A stretch of DNA of 64,000 nucleotides from Vermamoeba vermiformis (GCA_045837725.1 JBEWZL010000123.1:62001-126000), one strand, 5' to 3'; positions 46,977 through 59,575 are shown, counted from the stretch's first letter. Notes: generated from the sequence alone by a model not told the origin. Made by a program: numbers and translations.

Positions 46977-48380
46977 CTACTTGACGTCAATGCTCGCGCC
47001 TGTCAGCAGCGCATGGAGACGTGTCTCGCGGTTGAGGTGCTCCTCTTCGCTAAATGCGGACTGTACAGTGAGCACGACACGTTCACGACCATCATTCACA
47101 TCATCCGTGTCGTCTTCCATCTCTTCAGCTGCTCCTTGCGAGTTCTCTTCGCCCTCTTCTTTCTCCTCGCCTTCGTTGGTGCGCTGCTTGCTCTCTTCGC
47201 GCGCCTTCTCTTCAGCAGTCACAGCTTTGGTCTTCTTCAAGTAGACCGTGGAGTTGATGGGCACGTAGCTGATGTGATCGTCGCGCGTGATGAACATGTA
47301 GTCCTGCAACAGCTCGCTCTTGTGCGACTTCTCGTACAAGTACTCGCGGATCCACTGATACTCCATCTCACTCTCCGCTTGATTGGTGTTGTTGTCGTCA
47401 GTTCTTTGACGTTTGCGCGGTGCCAAGTAAGCGACGAATGAACCCCCCATGGCGTCTCTGAAGCCCTTCAAGAGTGCGTGCTGCATCATGTACTCCTGGT
47501 CCTCGGCTGACACTGCCACTGTGCGCTTGCGTTTCTTGCCGACCTTCAAATAGCTCGGCGTGGGGTCACTGTCAAACACCACCTCTTGATAGGTGTTGGG
47601 CCACAGTTCAAAGTCTGGAAACACGTCGTACACTTCCACTGGCGTCAGATGTGGATCCAAGGGATGCACTGGGGGCTCTTGCGCTGCTTGGAACGAGAGC
47701 TCTATATTGGCCTTGATAGTCTCCAGCGAGGGCATGTTCTGCAGCTCGCGATCGAGGGCAGATTGCGCGTCATCTTCGAGGGCCTGCAGCTTGTTGCCTG
47801 CCATCTTGTTGTGGCCCTCACCACCCAAGTACACCGTGCGACGCAGCCAGGGCACGACAGGCTTGGACTTGGAGATCATGCGACTCGATTTGTCCGCGCC
47901 ACCGAGCTCGGCACTCGTCGGCAACAAGGCTCGATCTGCCTCCAAGAGCGCACTGGACCAGTCCTTGCGATTGAATGCTGTGTAGGTCAGGGGGTCAGTG
48001 AGATCTATTTCAGAACCACGTGCTTCAATCGGCAAGTCGTGCGTCCACTTCTCTTCGAGCGTGGTTGATTTGTATGCGACGTGCGCGCGCAGATCTATCG
48101 GCACGTAGAGAAATTTCAGGTCAAATGGCAGCTCTGGGGGCTTATTTGTATATTGTAAATCTATGTGAAACTCTGTTTTGCCTGTTTTGGAGCTAACGAT
48201 ATTGTTAGTTATTGTGATAGCAGATCTCAAAATATTCATTTTTTAAAAAATCTTAAAAATCCTCAAATAATTATTTAATTACTGCCATATGAAAACAAGT
48301 ATCAACATGCGTCGTTAAAATATAATAATATACCTAGGCATTGTGGACGATTTGTCATTTTGTTTTGTAGATTGAGCCAT
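46977..48380 (-). CDS. PAF1: PAF1, RNA polymerase II elongation complex subunit
   Basis: PAF1 scaffolds the Paf1 elongation complex that couples transcription to H2B ubiquitination. Two exons give 420 residues. The start is not the Met at 48239: a short first exon from ATG 48380 (MAQSTKQNDKSSTMP) joins through intron 48193-48333, whose acceptor has the branch word CTAAC. The joined protein reads SSKTGKTEFHIDLQYTNKPP then ELPFDLKFLYVPIDL, the PAF1 start block. Further marks are HDLPIEARGSEIDLTDPLTY and VVPWLRRTVYLGGEG, then IELSFQAAQEPPVHPLDP and the core PDFELWPNTYQEVVFDSDP. The C-terminus is a long Glu/Asp-rich tail. The USP22 deubiquitinase of the same chromatin pathway is also encoded in this window. 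Confidence 0.95.
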
Positions 48381-48599
48381 GACTGGTAGTGGCTCGCAGC
48401 ACTAATCAGAGGTGTATATGAATATGCTGCACATGTTCTGAGTGCTGTCTTGTGTTCGTCAAGTCCACGCGCCAACAACACTATTTTACTGCAGCTGAGT
48501 ACCGATCAACACAAACACAAACAAGGCACACGGTTGATTAACCGACAATACGATACTCATATTGCATATACAGCATGGCGTGTTAATGTGGCACTCAGA

Positions 48600-50257
48600 A
48601 TGTCCCTCATATCAGCTACAGTAATTTCAAAGTCCAATTTATTATTATAATTAATAATTTGCGCAATATCATGATGTATATTACAAACACCAATTTCCTC
48701 GAATAATAATAGTGTGACGTGGCACTAATGCGACATATTTAATTAGGAGCTCTGGACGAATGTGTCGCGTGCGTGCCATCGTGCCGCGCAAGGATTGGGC
48801 AGCAGTCACGTGACGCGCACCACACTGCAGATCACGTGTCAGGGTCAGGTGACACTCTCACAGCTCACTGGCACCTGGCACGACTATGTGCAGCAATTGT
48901 TCCGCACTGAACACGTGACTGAGTGTGAGGTGCGCGTGTTAGTTGCAGCCCTGATCGATCACGTGCTCAATGACCACCGCGCGCGACACGTGACTGATGT
49001 CATTGCGGGATTTCACCTCGCGAATCAGATTGCGCAGACTTTATTGCCAAATTTAGCAACCACGTGGGATCACAAGTCACCAGTGATTGGTCCGCACTCT
49101 CTGTTGACAGCCGCACTGAGCTGGACACGTGACACGAGTGACAGGTGTCAATTGGAGGATTGGATTCAAAATCTCGCGTTGAACACTTTCCGTGCAGTGT
49201 TCAGACCTCAATTACCATTTATGGAAAGAGTCAGATTTGTGGAAGGTGTTGGCAAATCATCACGCGACAGTGCAGTGCTGTCAGGGCTATTAATAGACAA
49301 GTCTCCCAGTGTCACATTGCCACCTGACACTCTGATGCATGACGCGCGTGTCATTGTCGTGTCTGCAAATATGCACGGAATGCGTACCAAGACACGTGTC
49401 AAACAGAGTGTCACAGTGGAGTCTGATCTGTCACGTGCTCAACAATTGGTCACGTGGTTGACACGTGCAGGACCACGTGTCATTCTGTGTGCGCAGTGGG
49501 ACATTCCCAGTGACGTGCTGTCACTCATTCGACTGCACAATTTCACTGAACGACATGTCAATCAGCGACCTCAGTGGATACTCGCGTGGAGTTATGTGCC
49601 TGGTGATCTGCTCGAGGATATTGCCTTATATAGCAACTGTCACATTGTTGCGCACATTGATCTCGACACCGATCTCGCACTTCCATTTATAGGCACTGTC
49701 GAACAGGTCGGTTGACGAGGGGACTTGAGCGTATCATTGATTAACTTGCCTAATTAGGTCATGGAATACCCCTTGACGCCTGAACGGGCACTGTACTGGA
49801 TGTCATCGCCGTCACGTGGTGCATCGTTGACGAGTGTGGTGGTACGCATGACACTCATTGCCAAATAAGGTAACTAATCCGTGCACAGATTAGAGGACCA
49901 TCACATGCCACACGTCAACATGTCAAACAGCAGCTTGTGTCACATCTGTCACGACTAGAACGTGTCATCGTGTCACGTGCCAGTACGCCACCAACAGCCC
50001 TGCTCGATCGATCGGAAGCCAAGTTGTACGAATTGTTGCAAAGCTACTGCTACGAATCACGTGATCCACAAGTGCTCGCACACGCCACCGACATTCGAGC
50101 TTGGTCACGTGCGCTGCTAAATTTGGTGCCTGACGAGCTCACCACTGATCTCCCCTGTCACGTGACAGTTGCGGAGAAAATTGACAGCTACACGCGAGCC
50201 ACGGAACTGGCGTGTCAAATTCTAAAAATAGATCAAGGCGTGGTGTACAGCGAGTAA
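48600..50257 (+). CDS. Divergent group II chaperonin-like protein (BBS6/10/12 type?)
   Basis: Four exons give 477 residues, shorter than a CCT subunit (about 540). Introns: 48621-48746, 49707-49757, 49842-49888. Chaperonin landmarks are AAQGLGSSHVTRTTLQI near the N-terminus (in place of 'sLGP.G..K'), DSAVLSGLLIDK at about 180 (CCT 'DS.ll.GvvfnK'), VIVVSANMHGMRTKTRV, then RAGPRVILCAQ and SVVIRGPSHATRQHV (CCT 'iviRGpt...ldE'). The ATPase motif GDGTTS is missing: that place reads TECEVRVLVAALI. The pattern is closest in style to the non-ATPase chaperonins of the BBSome assembly group, but I cannot decide which. The short first exon (MSLISAT) is inferred from phase. The gene is crowded with CACGTG words. 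Confidence 0.6.
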
Positions 50258-50297
50258 ATTAAACCTTTCTATTTACAACATGTTACAAAGCGTGCGT

Positions 50298-53200
50298 TCA
50301 ATGACGACGCGTGCGGTTCTCGAGCCGTTCAATGGCACTCACACCGTCCACCAGCTTGGTGCGGAACACGACATTGGCGTTGTTGAACATGCCCTCTTTG
50401 AGCGACACGACGATGAACTGCGAGTGCGTGAAGTGCGTGCGCAACATCTGACCAATGTTCTGCGTGTGCGAGAGATCGAGTGCCGAGTCAATCTCGTCCA
50501 GAATGTACATGGGTGCGGGCTTGAACAAGAGCAGCGCGAGAATGAGCGAGAGGGCCAGCAGCGACTTCTGACCGCCACTCAGCTCCGACAGACTGTCCTT
50601 CCAGATGCGGCGTTGAGGGTCGAAGGAGACACGCACCTCGAGTCCGTCCAATACCGTGCCACCCTCGGGCGGAGACAGCTGCGCGGTGGCACCAGGCAGC
50701 AGTGTGCCGAAGATGCTGCCAAAGTCCTTGTTGACCTTCTCGTGCGTGACTTTGAGTGTCTCGTTCTTGCGCTGATCGAGCTCCTTGATGACGGCACTGA
50801 TCTTGGCCTTGTCGTTCTGCACGATAGTCTTCTTCTCGAGCACATCTTGGTACTCTTGCTCGGCCTTGGAGAACATATTCATCACCTTCTTGTTGATCGT
50901 CTTGGCCAGTCTGTCCTGTTCCTCTTCCATGTTCTTCAGCTTGAGCTCCACTTGCTTAATGTCGCGGTTGTTGAAGTCGTAGTCGGTCTTGGGCTTGCCA
51001 AAGAACTGCTTCTCATTCGCAATCCACGCGTGTGACTCGAGCAGCTGTTTGTAGCGCTTTTCAGCCCCCTTCTTCTTGCCGTGGTGACTGCTGATGCGAT
51101 GTTCGAGGGTCTTGATCTGCACATCGTGATCGGCAATCAGCGTGGTCTGCTTGTCGCGTTGCATCATCAGCTCGCCAATCGTCTTGTCGCACTGCAAGAA
51201 CTTGCCGCGCTTCTTGTCCGCGTGCTTCTTGAGCTGTTCGTACTCGCTCTGCTTCTCTTCGAACTGCGCGGCACACTTCTCGACATCGCGCTGCAGCTTG
51301 TCAATCTGTGCCTCGAGTGCCGCGACTTGTTGCTGAGCAGTGCGCAGTTCAGCAGTCAGCTCTTCAATCTCCGACTCCAACTTGATCACGGCTTGTTGCG
51401 TCTTCTTCACGCGCTTGGTCACCTTGTCCAATTCAGCGCGCGTCTTCTTCAGCTGTTCTGCAATGCGCTTCAGTTGCGTGGCCTGATCAAAGTTGTTGAG
51501 CAGCTCTTCCAACTCCTCGCAGATGCGCGTGTTCTCTTGCTCGCGGACTGCGGCGTCTTTGATCAGCTGTTCGTCCTCGCGAATCACGCGCTCCAACTCA
51601 GCCACACGTTGCACGAGCTGATAGTGCTCCGTCTGAGCAATGCGTGCATTGAGCAGTTCGAGGGCGTGTGAAGCGAGTTCAATCTCGTGCTGCACTCCTG
51701 CGTACTTGGCTTTGAGCTCAGCACAGCGCGCAATCTGCTTGTCGAGCTCACGGCCCTGCTCTTCGTGTTGATGCAGCTGATCTTTCAACTGCTGCAGCTC
51801 ATTCAAGCGCACCAACAGCGCACCTTGTCCACCCTGATTGATCGAGCCACCCGTGAGTGTACCTTGTGGATCGAACACATCGCCCTCCAGTGTGACAGTG
51901 CGCGTCATCACTTGCGAGTCGAAGGTCACTTTCTTGGCCTGGTCGGGGCCCTGTGCCACCAACAGATTGCCAAATGCGTACTCCGCTGCAGGGGCGTGCT
52001 CGGACTTGTAGTCGATCAGACTCAGTGCGTGCGTGACATTCTCGCTGCCCACCAAGCTCTGTGCGCGCTTCAACACCTCGGCGCTGGTGACTTGACGCAC
52101 AATCTGCGAGAGCGGCACGAAGGTGACACGTTGCGCGAGTTCACCCTTCTCGAGCAAGGCACGACCAGTCTCTTGCGAGTCCACGACAATGTAGTGCAGC
52201 TTGGGACCAGCACCAATCTCGAGGGCGATGGAGGTCTTGGTGGGCTCTTTGACACGAATCAGACCCACGAGCGGACCACTGACCTTGCTGGCATCGAATT
52301 GTGGCGTGGGCGGTGTGTACTTGAAGTTGACGAGTCCTGCCAGTCTGATCGACAGGCCTTCAATTTTCTGAGGTTGCAAATGATGAGTACACGTGCGGTA
52401 TTAACGTACATCATATGACACAACTACGCACCTCTTTGACCGCTTGAATGTTGCGCTCAATGCTCTTCTTCTGCTTCAACAGCGCACTCTCCTGTTCCTC
52501 ATCGTACTCCACCAGCTGCAGCGAGTTCTTCAGCTTGTTCAGCTTGGCACTCAGTTCTGCGCGCTCAGTCTCCAAGCGCGTGTATTCAGCTGAGGCCTTC
52601 TGCGTCTGTTTGCTCTTAGTGCTCAATTCGCTCTTGTTGTGCTTCACGCGCAGTGCAGCCGATTGTTGCTCGCTGTGCGCGGCAATTTGTTGTCGCTTGG
52701 CCTCGCGGATCTGCTCTTGCAAGTTGTCACCCTGCACGCGTCCATCACCACCTGTCGCCACACCTGCTTGTGCCTGTTCTAACTGTCGCTCCAACTGTTG
52801 CACGCGGTCGCTGGTTCGCTTGCGCTCTTGCTCCTCGTTGTTCTCCTGCTCCTTGGTCTCACTCAGCTCGCGTGTCTTGGCTGCAATGGCCTCTTCGAGC
52901 TGTGCAGTGCGTCAATACTGCACTCATTATATAATGCAACGGCACTTACCTCGCGCGCACTCGCTTGCAGTTCAGCGAGTCGACGCTGTTCCGACGCCAA
53001 GTTGTCGCGCTGATTGGTGAGGGTGGTGTTGAGCTTGACCACGCCCTTGGAGACATCAGCCACTTGTCCCTCGACCTCTTTCAACTCGCCAGACATCTCG
53101 CGCTCCTTCTGCTCGCTCAGCGTGCCGATCTTGTCCACAATCTCCTTCAACTCCTCGCGCACGCGCTCTTGTTCAGCACGCAGCGCACGAATCTCCTCTT

Positions 53201-54024
53201 CTTGCTCGTGCAGCGTGCCTTCAGAGTCCTTGAGAATGCGCTCACACTCGCCGAACTCGTAGGCAATCTTGAACTTGCTCAAGCGCTCAATCTCCGTCTT
53301 GTTGGACAGCCATTGCATGTATTGCGTGCGTTCTTTGCGCAAATTCTCCAGCGTGGGCGTGATCTCTTCTTCGAGTACCTGCGAGTGGGACAGTCAGTAC
53401 TATACACATACACTGGAATCATGCAGCACTTACGCGATTGATCTCTTCGACTTTGCGGTCCTTCTTTTCAATTGTTTTGAGTGCGTTGGCCTTCTTCAGC
53501 TCGAACATTCGTGTTCCCGCCGCTTCTTCGATCATGGCCAAGATCTCTGGCGGTTTCATATTGAGAACTTTGGTAATGTGACCTTGCATAATCAAGAAGT
53601 GAGGATTGTTGACGTTAAGTTGAACGGAATGGAACAGATTTTGCACTCGGTTGAGTTGTGCATTGTGACCATTGATCAAATACTTGCTCTTGCCACCAAT
53701 AACGATCTGACGAGTGACGGTGATTTGTTCGTACTGCTCGTAGCCGACTGGCGACAATTTCTGATCTTTGTTGTTAAATACGATCGTCACGCTAGCCTTT
53801 CTGACACCAGCTTGACCTTGCTTATAGACCAATTCTTGTAAGCTGCTGGCACGCAATTGAGACCAATTTGTTATGCCAAGCACAAAGCAAATAGCATCCA
53901 CAATATTTGATTTTCCAGATCCGTTTAGACCCGTAATGGCATTGAAATTAGGGTCGAAACCTGAAATTACGGTACGATTGCCGTACGATTTAAAACCCTC
54001 GATAATAACCTCTTCAATATACAT
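50298..54024 (-). CDS. SMC2: Condensin ATPase SMC2
   Basis: SMC2 pairs with SMC4 to form condensin, which compacts mitotic chromosomes. Four exons give 1185 residues, as in other SMC2 proteins. Introns: 52368-52431, 52900-52949, 53379-53433. The N-terminal head has [18 protein letters not shown], Walker [10 protein letters not shown] (about 32) and [19 protein letters not shown], which is SMC2 rather than SMC3. The arm start carries [20 protein letters not shown] and [15 protein letters not shown]. The hinge has [16 protein letters not shown] and [16 protein letters not shown], and [15 protein letters not shown] is the SMC2 loop. The C-terminal head has the signature [20 protein letters not shown] and Walker [13 protein letters not shown]. 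Both coiled-coil arms are uninterrupted. Confidence 0.97.
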
Positions 54025-54064
54025 TGTGGTGCTGTGTCGAGGAATTAAAAATAATACAAAAAAA

Positions 54065-54100
54065 ACCGCGAAAAACTTCTTCGCGGAAAAAAAGCGCGGG
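54065..54100. promoter_or_regulatory. E2F-like sites upstream of SMC2
   Basis: Read toward SMC2, the region carries TTTTTTTCCGCGAA and TTTTTCGCGG, both fitting the looser E2F pattern TTTSSCGS. They lie about 40-75 bp before the SMC2 start and inside the short gap (142 bp) after the DCAF13 stop. Confidence 0.45.
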
Positions 54101-54166
54101 CTTCCTCTGCCATTACTGCGAACAATGCAAATCGGTTACACTATTCATGTCGGTTTATTTACAAGG

Positions 54167-55924
54167 TTACTTGACAATTTTCAAGATGGATTTCTTCCTC
54201 TCAGGTACAGATGTAACTGTTCCAGCTCGGCTGTTGGCTTTGACGTTGTCGCTCTTTCGTTTTTGTGATTGATTCATGATGTGCTTAGTCTTTTGAATCT
54301 TATACACAACCTTAGGCAAATGTCGTCTGTACAAGCAGTCAGTATGGCCCTACATTCAAGTGAGTTTACGTACTTGCGGTGGATGCGTCTAATTTCGGGC
54401 ATGTGCTTGTAGCGCTCAATAAGCTTTTGTGAGTACTCGTTCTTCTCCATCTCACGCGGTGTTTGCTGCAAACAAGACATTAATACAACACTCCCAGACT
54501 ATCAAAGTACGTACAATGCCCAGCTGTCTGCTCGCATCTGACTTCCAAATACGAATGTTGGTGTCATCGCTGCCGCTGAACACATAGTGCGCATCACCGC
54601 TGTACTTGACGCAGAAGATCTTTTGCATGCGCTGCGTGTGATAAATCTCGCGACTGCGCCCCTCATCGACGGGGAAGATGCGCAGTGTCTTGTCGTACGA
54701 GCCCGTGACGAACTCCTTGCCCGTGGGGGAGTAGTCGACATCGAGACTGCGCGCATGAACTGTCAGTATACGAGTAGACATGACATGAGTAGTATGACAC
54801 GAGTACTTACACTGCAGACACGTGATCTTTGTGCACATTGAGCACCGCATCCAGCTTGCGCGCATCGAAGGTGTAGCAGTTGTGGTCTTCATTCGCCACG
54901 GTGAAGTTGAAGGTCTCCATGGGATTCCAACACAGCGCATTGGTGTTCATCTTCAAGATGACGCGCTTGATGGCCGTGCCTGATTTGACGTCGTACAGCA
55001 AGATCGAGCGGTCCGTGGCTGCTGCTGCGAGCACGTGTGTCTCGATGGGATTGAACTTGACCGTGGTGATGGTCTCGACGTCAAAGTTGTTGGACTGCGT
55101 GAGGGCATTCCACTTGAGTGTCTTGACGGCCTCGCTGTGGTGATGTTCCCACAGCTCCAGCACGGGACCACTGCACGTCACGAACTGCGAGGACTTGCGC
55201 TGATGATCGATGCCACTGAACGGGTACTTGCCTAAATAGGTCACGACTGGCACGGGGGTCTGGAACTGATTCTCATCGGTGATGTACAGCGACATGTAGT
55301 CTTGCGTCGGGTAGTGCCACATCTTGATCGACTTGTCTTCGCTGCACGACAGGATGAACTCGTTCTCTTCGTTGCTAGACAGATGCGATATGGACAAACC
55401 GCGGACAAAGCCTTTGTGTGCTCGCCAACTCGCAATAGTTTGTCTGATTTGAATCACGATCGCGATCAGATCTCAGATCGTTGTAAATTGACTTGAAAAT
55501 AATACTTACTTATTTGTAACATTCCATACTCGAATTTCTGTAGTAATGAAATTGTTAGTTACGGAAAATAGAAAAAGAGCTGCGATCCAGCCAGAATAAT
55601 AACAAAAATTTCTGAACAATAGAAAAACAAATGCAGCCTGCAACAATTATTATTACCTCCATCGCAAGCGCCTGAGACTAAGGAAGTTAAATTAGTGGGG
55701 TGCTTGGCCATGGAATAAATGCCATCTCGATGTCCACTGAGTGCGCCAAGGAATGGCTTGGCAAACACCTTATTCAATTTGACTGCATTGAGTGCGCGTG
55801 TATATTCGCGGGGCTTTTCAAACGGATGTAATTTCGGATCGACGTTACGCTGCACTTTGATCAAATCCGTTGGTTTTTCGCGCGTGTAATCTTGTTCACG
55901 TCGCGATATGACTTTAATACGCAT
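54167..55924 (-). CDS. DCAF13: DCAF13/Sof1, U3 snoRNP WD40 protein
   Basis: Sof1/DCAF13 works in 18S rRNA processing in the small-subunit processome. Six exons give 470 residues. Introns: 54327-54373, 54466-54514, 54747-54810, 55444-55509, 55538-55656. The N-terminus (MRIKVISRREQDYTREKPTD, then RNVDPKLHPFEKPREYTRAL) and FLGALSGHRDGIYSMAKHP are typical. WD40 blades are visible at SCSEDKSIKMWHYP, AAATDRSILLYDVKSG, VTGSYDKTLRIFPVD and FSGSDDTNIRIWKSDASRQ. The C-terminal Sof1 domain reads YSQKLIERYKHMPEIRRIHR and HLPKVVYKIQKTKHIM, with a basic tail. One exon is only 28 nt. For intron 54747-54810 the nearer AG breaks the frame. Confidence 0.95.
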
Positions 55925-56156
55925 GCTGTAGCTGAGGTGTGGTGCGGTGCTGGTGCGTGTTGCGGGTGTGTTGACTGGCCGTGGTGCAAATTAAATGACA
56001 TTGACAGCCCTGGTAGATGGATGCTGCGAACCAGGACACGACATATATACAGATATATAAATATAGAGATAGGGAATATAGTGATGGTACAAATGAAGTT
56101 GGATTTATTACAAATACTAGGAGCAGTGCCCCCCCAGGTCCAGTGGTGTGCGCCCC

Positions 56157-56951
56157 TCACATCTTGACGGCGTGTTTCTTGGTCCACTCCTTGGCAATCT
56201 TGTTGAAGTTGGCGCGGTTGTTGCGGAATTGTTCCGCCACTTCTTCTTCCAGCGGCGAGTCCACATTGGGCTCGGACAACATGTTGCGCAGAATCAACAG
56301 CACTGCAATCACCTGTCAGTACACGCGCACATGGCTAGCATCATCATCGCACACTACTACGTACCCTCGTGAATCTTGAGCTGAGGGCTCCACGTGTCAC
56401 CCAAGATCTGCGTGCAAATGCTGCCGTCTGGTGCAAGGTGTTAGTTAGGGCCCTGTGAACGGCGGTAAGGTGCGTACTGACCTTTCTGCAACACATTGGG
56501 GTGATAAGTCTTTGTCAAGAAAGTGACCTGCGAATAGGTAGGGTGAGTAATAATGGCAATTTTAAACTTCGGTTTTTTTTTTCGAATCCGATGTACCTTT
56601 GGGGGCTTGAAGGGATACTCTGGAGGAATTTCCAAAGTAACTGTAAAAATACCCTTTTCATAGGGGCTGTTTTCCTATTTTTAGAAATTACATTAATAAA
56701 TTATTTATTAGCTGAATAAAAGAGAAAAAATCAAGACCAGCGCCCGTCAGTATGAATCACGATGACTTACAGGTCCCTCAATAGTGCACTTCCACTTGTG
56801 TAAATTGTCATCAACGAGAGCGGTAGTGGCCCAAGGCAATGGTTTTTCCTGGAGTTCTTTAAATTCCTGATGCGCGAAAAAGAACGGAATAAGCAACGCA
56901 AAATACGGGCTAGTAGCAAACTAATTGTACCTTTTGCAAGCGCTTAGCCAT
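56157..56951 (-). CDS. Ubiquitin-conjugating enzyme E2, UBE2L3-like
   Basis: E2 enzymes pass ubiquitin from E1 to substrate or HECT/RBR ligases. Six exons give 149 residues, a bare UBC fold. Introns: 56303-56364, 56428-56481, 56528-56596, 56675-56764, 56867-56930. The start MAKRLQKEFKELQE is typical. The core has PPEYPFKPPKVTFLTKTYHPNV with the HPN motif (HPN seen, written across two exons) and DGSICTQILGDTWSP, with the catalytic Cys in SIC. The C-terminal helices read NVDSPLEEEVAEQF and EWTKKHAVKM. The PPEYPFKPPKVTF block and TKKHA tail resemble UBE2L3, but UBE2D and UBE2E types are close, so the class is open. The first exon encodes only seven codons. Confidence 0.9.
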
Positions 56952-57196
56952 GATGTGAGGTGTGTTAATAGAGTTGAATTTGAATAATAAATAAAAAAAA
57001 ATTTGTGTTTGTGGCTTTTGAAAGAAATTTTGACCCTGATTGACTGGCCCTAGCTCGAGTGTACTCGCAGCAGCATTCATCACCCCTCTTGATTCACTGC
57101 AGCACACACCTCAGCGCGCAGTATTGACTTCTGCGCAGACATATTGAGCTTGGTGGACGCTGAACTATTCACTGGACCAGTTAACGGATTTGATCA

Positions 57197-59273
57197 ATGT
57201 CGAAATGGACTAGACCTGCTGTCTATGGACCTGCACCGAGTCCACGCTGTGCACATAGCACTGTAATACACAACTCTAAGCTGTTTGTGTTCGGCGGTAG
57301 GGGCTGCATTTTAATTGTTGTTTGATCAAACTCTGACAAGTGCTTTGTTAGGCTGGAATGGCAACAGAATGTTAAATGATTTATATATATTGCATCCAGG
57401 TATTTATTATAGTGTTAAATGACAAAAAGCACAAATTCGAATATTGATCTTAAAAATTGAAATTTAATCCACTTTATCCCCGCGAATTTAACTGAAATCA
57501 AAGCGTCAAATGTGCCGAATAATAATATAGATATCAAATTTACCGCGGTGTTGGCAATCAGAGCTCGTACAATCAATCGAACACCACCAGATCTGCAGTT
57601 CGTCTGACACCTTTACAGATACCATGGTGTGGAGCAGACCAGTCACTACCGGTCCACTGCCCAGTCCTCGCGCAGGGCACGCAGCAGTCGTTGTGGGAGG
57701 TTCAAGCGGTGTACTGGGCGAGGAGTCGAGTCAGATGGGCAGCTGGAACGACGGGCCCGCGAAGATGTTGCTGTTCGGCGGTGGTGACGGCAACAGCTAC
57801 TTGAACGACGTCTGCTGTCTGGACCTCAACACGCTCTCGTGGTCCGTGCTGCAGACTGGTGGCACTGTGCCATCACCGCGCTCGCGACACACGATGACGC
57901 TGATCAACGAGGGCCGCAGTGTGCTGATGCTGGGCGGGGGTGGCGACACACACGTGTACAACGACGTGTACGTGCTGGATGTGGAGTCGATGAAGTGGAG
58001 CAGACCCGTGTGTCACGGTCAGGTGCCGTTCAGTCGCTGGGGCCACACCTCACTCATGCTCACCGAGCGGCACTGTCTCATCTACGGCGGACACGACGGC
58101 CAGGTGATGATGAACGACGTGCACGTGCTCGACACGCACACCTGGCACTGGTATCAGCCGCAGCACCTCGCACCCCTCACGCCTGGCCTTGCACCCTCCC
58201 CGCGCGCAGGACACACGGCCACACTGGTGCAGATTGGCACGAGTCGCAAGGTGTTTGTGTTCGGGGGCGGGGACGGCAACAAGATCTTCAACGACAGCTA
58301 TCTGCTCGATGTGGACACCTGTCTCGCGGCCTGTCAGTCACCTGTCACGGGCACGTCACCGCGCACTGGGCACGTGCTCTGGTCCAAGCCACACGTCAAG
58401 GGCAGTTTGCCAGCAGCGCGCTGTGCCCACACCACCACGACCATTGAAGGCGCACTCGTCGTGTTCGGTGGTGGGGACGGCAGTCGACGCTTCAAGGATG
58501 TGTACGTGCTGGACTTGAATGGCCTCGGTGATGAGAACACACAGGCCAATCTGCTGCTCTCTGACGGCACGCACCAGCCCTCCGCATCCATTGCCATCAA
58601 CACCGCCAACAACAGCGCTGCAGTCGTGCCCACCAGTCCGCGCAATCACTCGCCCAGCAACAACATCAACGAACAGTCGCCGCACAGTCCGCAGCCCAAT
58701 CGCAACAAGCCACTCAAGCGCTCCTCGTCCTCGTCCTCCATCTCGCCGCAGTCCAATCCCGCCCCCGCACCACAGCCCCCGAGTCCGCCGACTGATGTGG
58801 TGAGCTGGCTGGGCAAGATTGGCATGGGCAAGTACGCTGACATGTTCGTGAAGGAGGAGATTGACATGTCGCTGCTGCCACACCTCACCGAGAAACATTT
58901 GTCCGAGAACTTGCGCGTGCCCACACTCGGAGCACGCCTGCGCATATTGAATGCAATCAGTGCACTCAAAGAGCAGTCACGTGTCAGCACTACAACTGTC
59001 GTGACGAGTCCACAGCCGTCACGTGATCAGCTCAAAATACAGCAGTTGGAGACCACCATGAATAAATTGGTCTCGTTGATCAGCGAGGCGTCGACCACAG
59101 TGATGGATCGACTGGCTACACGGCCTAGCAACACGAATAGCACGAGTAATAGCAACAGTTTGAGCACGAGTGGTAGTCACGGTAGCGCTGTCAGTAATGG
59201 CACGACAAATAGTCTTGGCAGCTCAAATGGGACGAATATTGGACCTGGATGTAATGGTCCAGCTTGTAAATAG
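57197..59273 (+). CDS. Kelch-repeat protein with SAM domain
   Basis: Kelch propellers with a C-terminal SAM domain are common in amoebae; function unknown. Three exons give 600 residues. The start is ATG 57197, not the later Met at 57624: exons 57197-57296 and 57352-57399 encode a first blade (MSKWTRPAVYGPAPSPRC, then FVFGG, then WNGNRMLNDLYILHP) and join through introns 57297-57351 and 57400-57618 (219 bp, long here). More blades follow: MLLFGGGDGNSYLNDVCCLD, SVLMLGGGGDTHVYNDVYVLD, HCLIYGGHDGQVMMNDVHVLD, VFVFGGGDGNKIFNDSYLLD, VVFGGGDGSRRFKDVYVLD. A Ser/Pro linker leads to a SAM domain (about 440-505: VVSWLGKIGMGKYADMFV), a short coiled coil and an Asn/Ser tail. Confidence 0.93.
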
Positions 59274-59372
59274 TTGTAAGAATAGTAAAAATCATTGTAA
59301 CTCTAAATCCCAGCAAGAGCTTGAGTGGGACACACATCAGCCCTCAGTCCACAGGTTCACTTTAACTAAACC

Positions 59373-59575
59373 TGTTCTGTATGCTGCAAAATTTTAAATT
59401 TTGGAAATGCATAGTACTATCACTATATGATTGGAAGATATGAGTAATCGTCAAAGATATTGTAGTGACAGCAATTGTAAATTTTCATTAAGAATGAACC
59501 AGCACGTGTTTGCTACCGCAACTATTCATATTTTATGCAATCCTGAACTTTGACTACAATTCATTGTCGCCTAAC
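59373..59575 (+). repeat. Inverted-repeat arm 1
   Basis: This arm matches 60231-60450 in reverse complement. The longest run I found identical is 34 nt, at 59443-59476 against 60344-60377. Other shared words include GGAAATRCATAG, ACTATCACTATAT, TATTTTATGCA and ACAATTCATTGTC. Confidence 0.75.

Noticed and set aside
48193-48239. Met at 48239 as the PAF1 start
   Set aside because: It lies inside an intron: the exon from ATG 48380 spliced at a CTAAC-containing acceptor joins in phase and restores the family start block.
50298-54024. SMC3 instead of SMC2
   Set aside because: The blocks [19 protein letters not shown] and [15 protein letters not shown] are SMC2 features, and SMC3-specific acetylation-loop motifs are absent.
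57619-57626. Met at 57624 as the Kelch-SAM start
   Set aside because: Two upstream exons from 57197 add a complete Kelch blade in the right phase.
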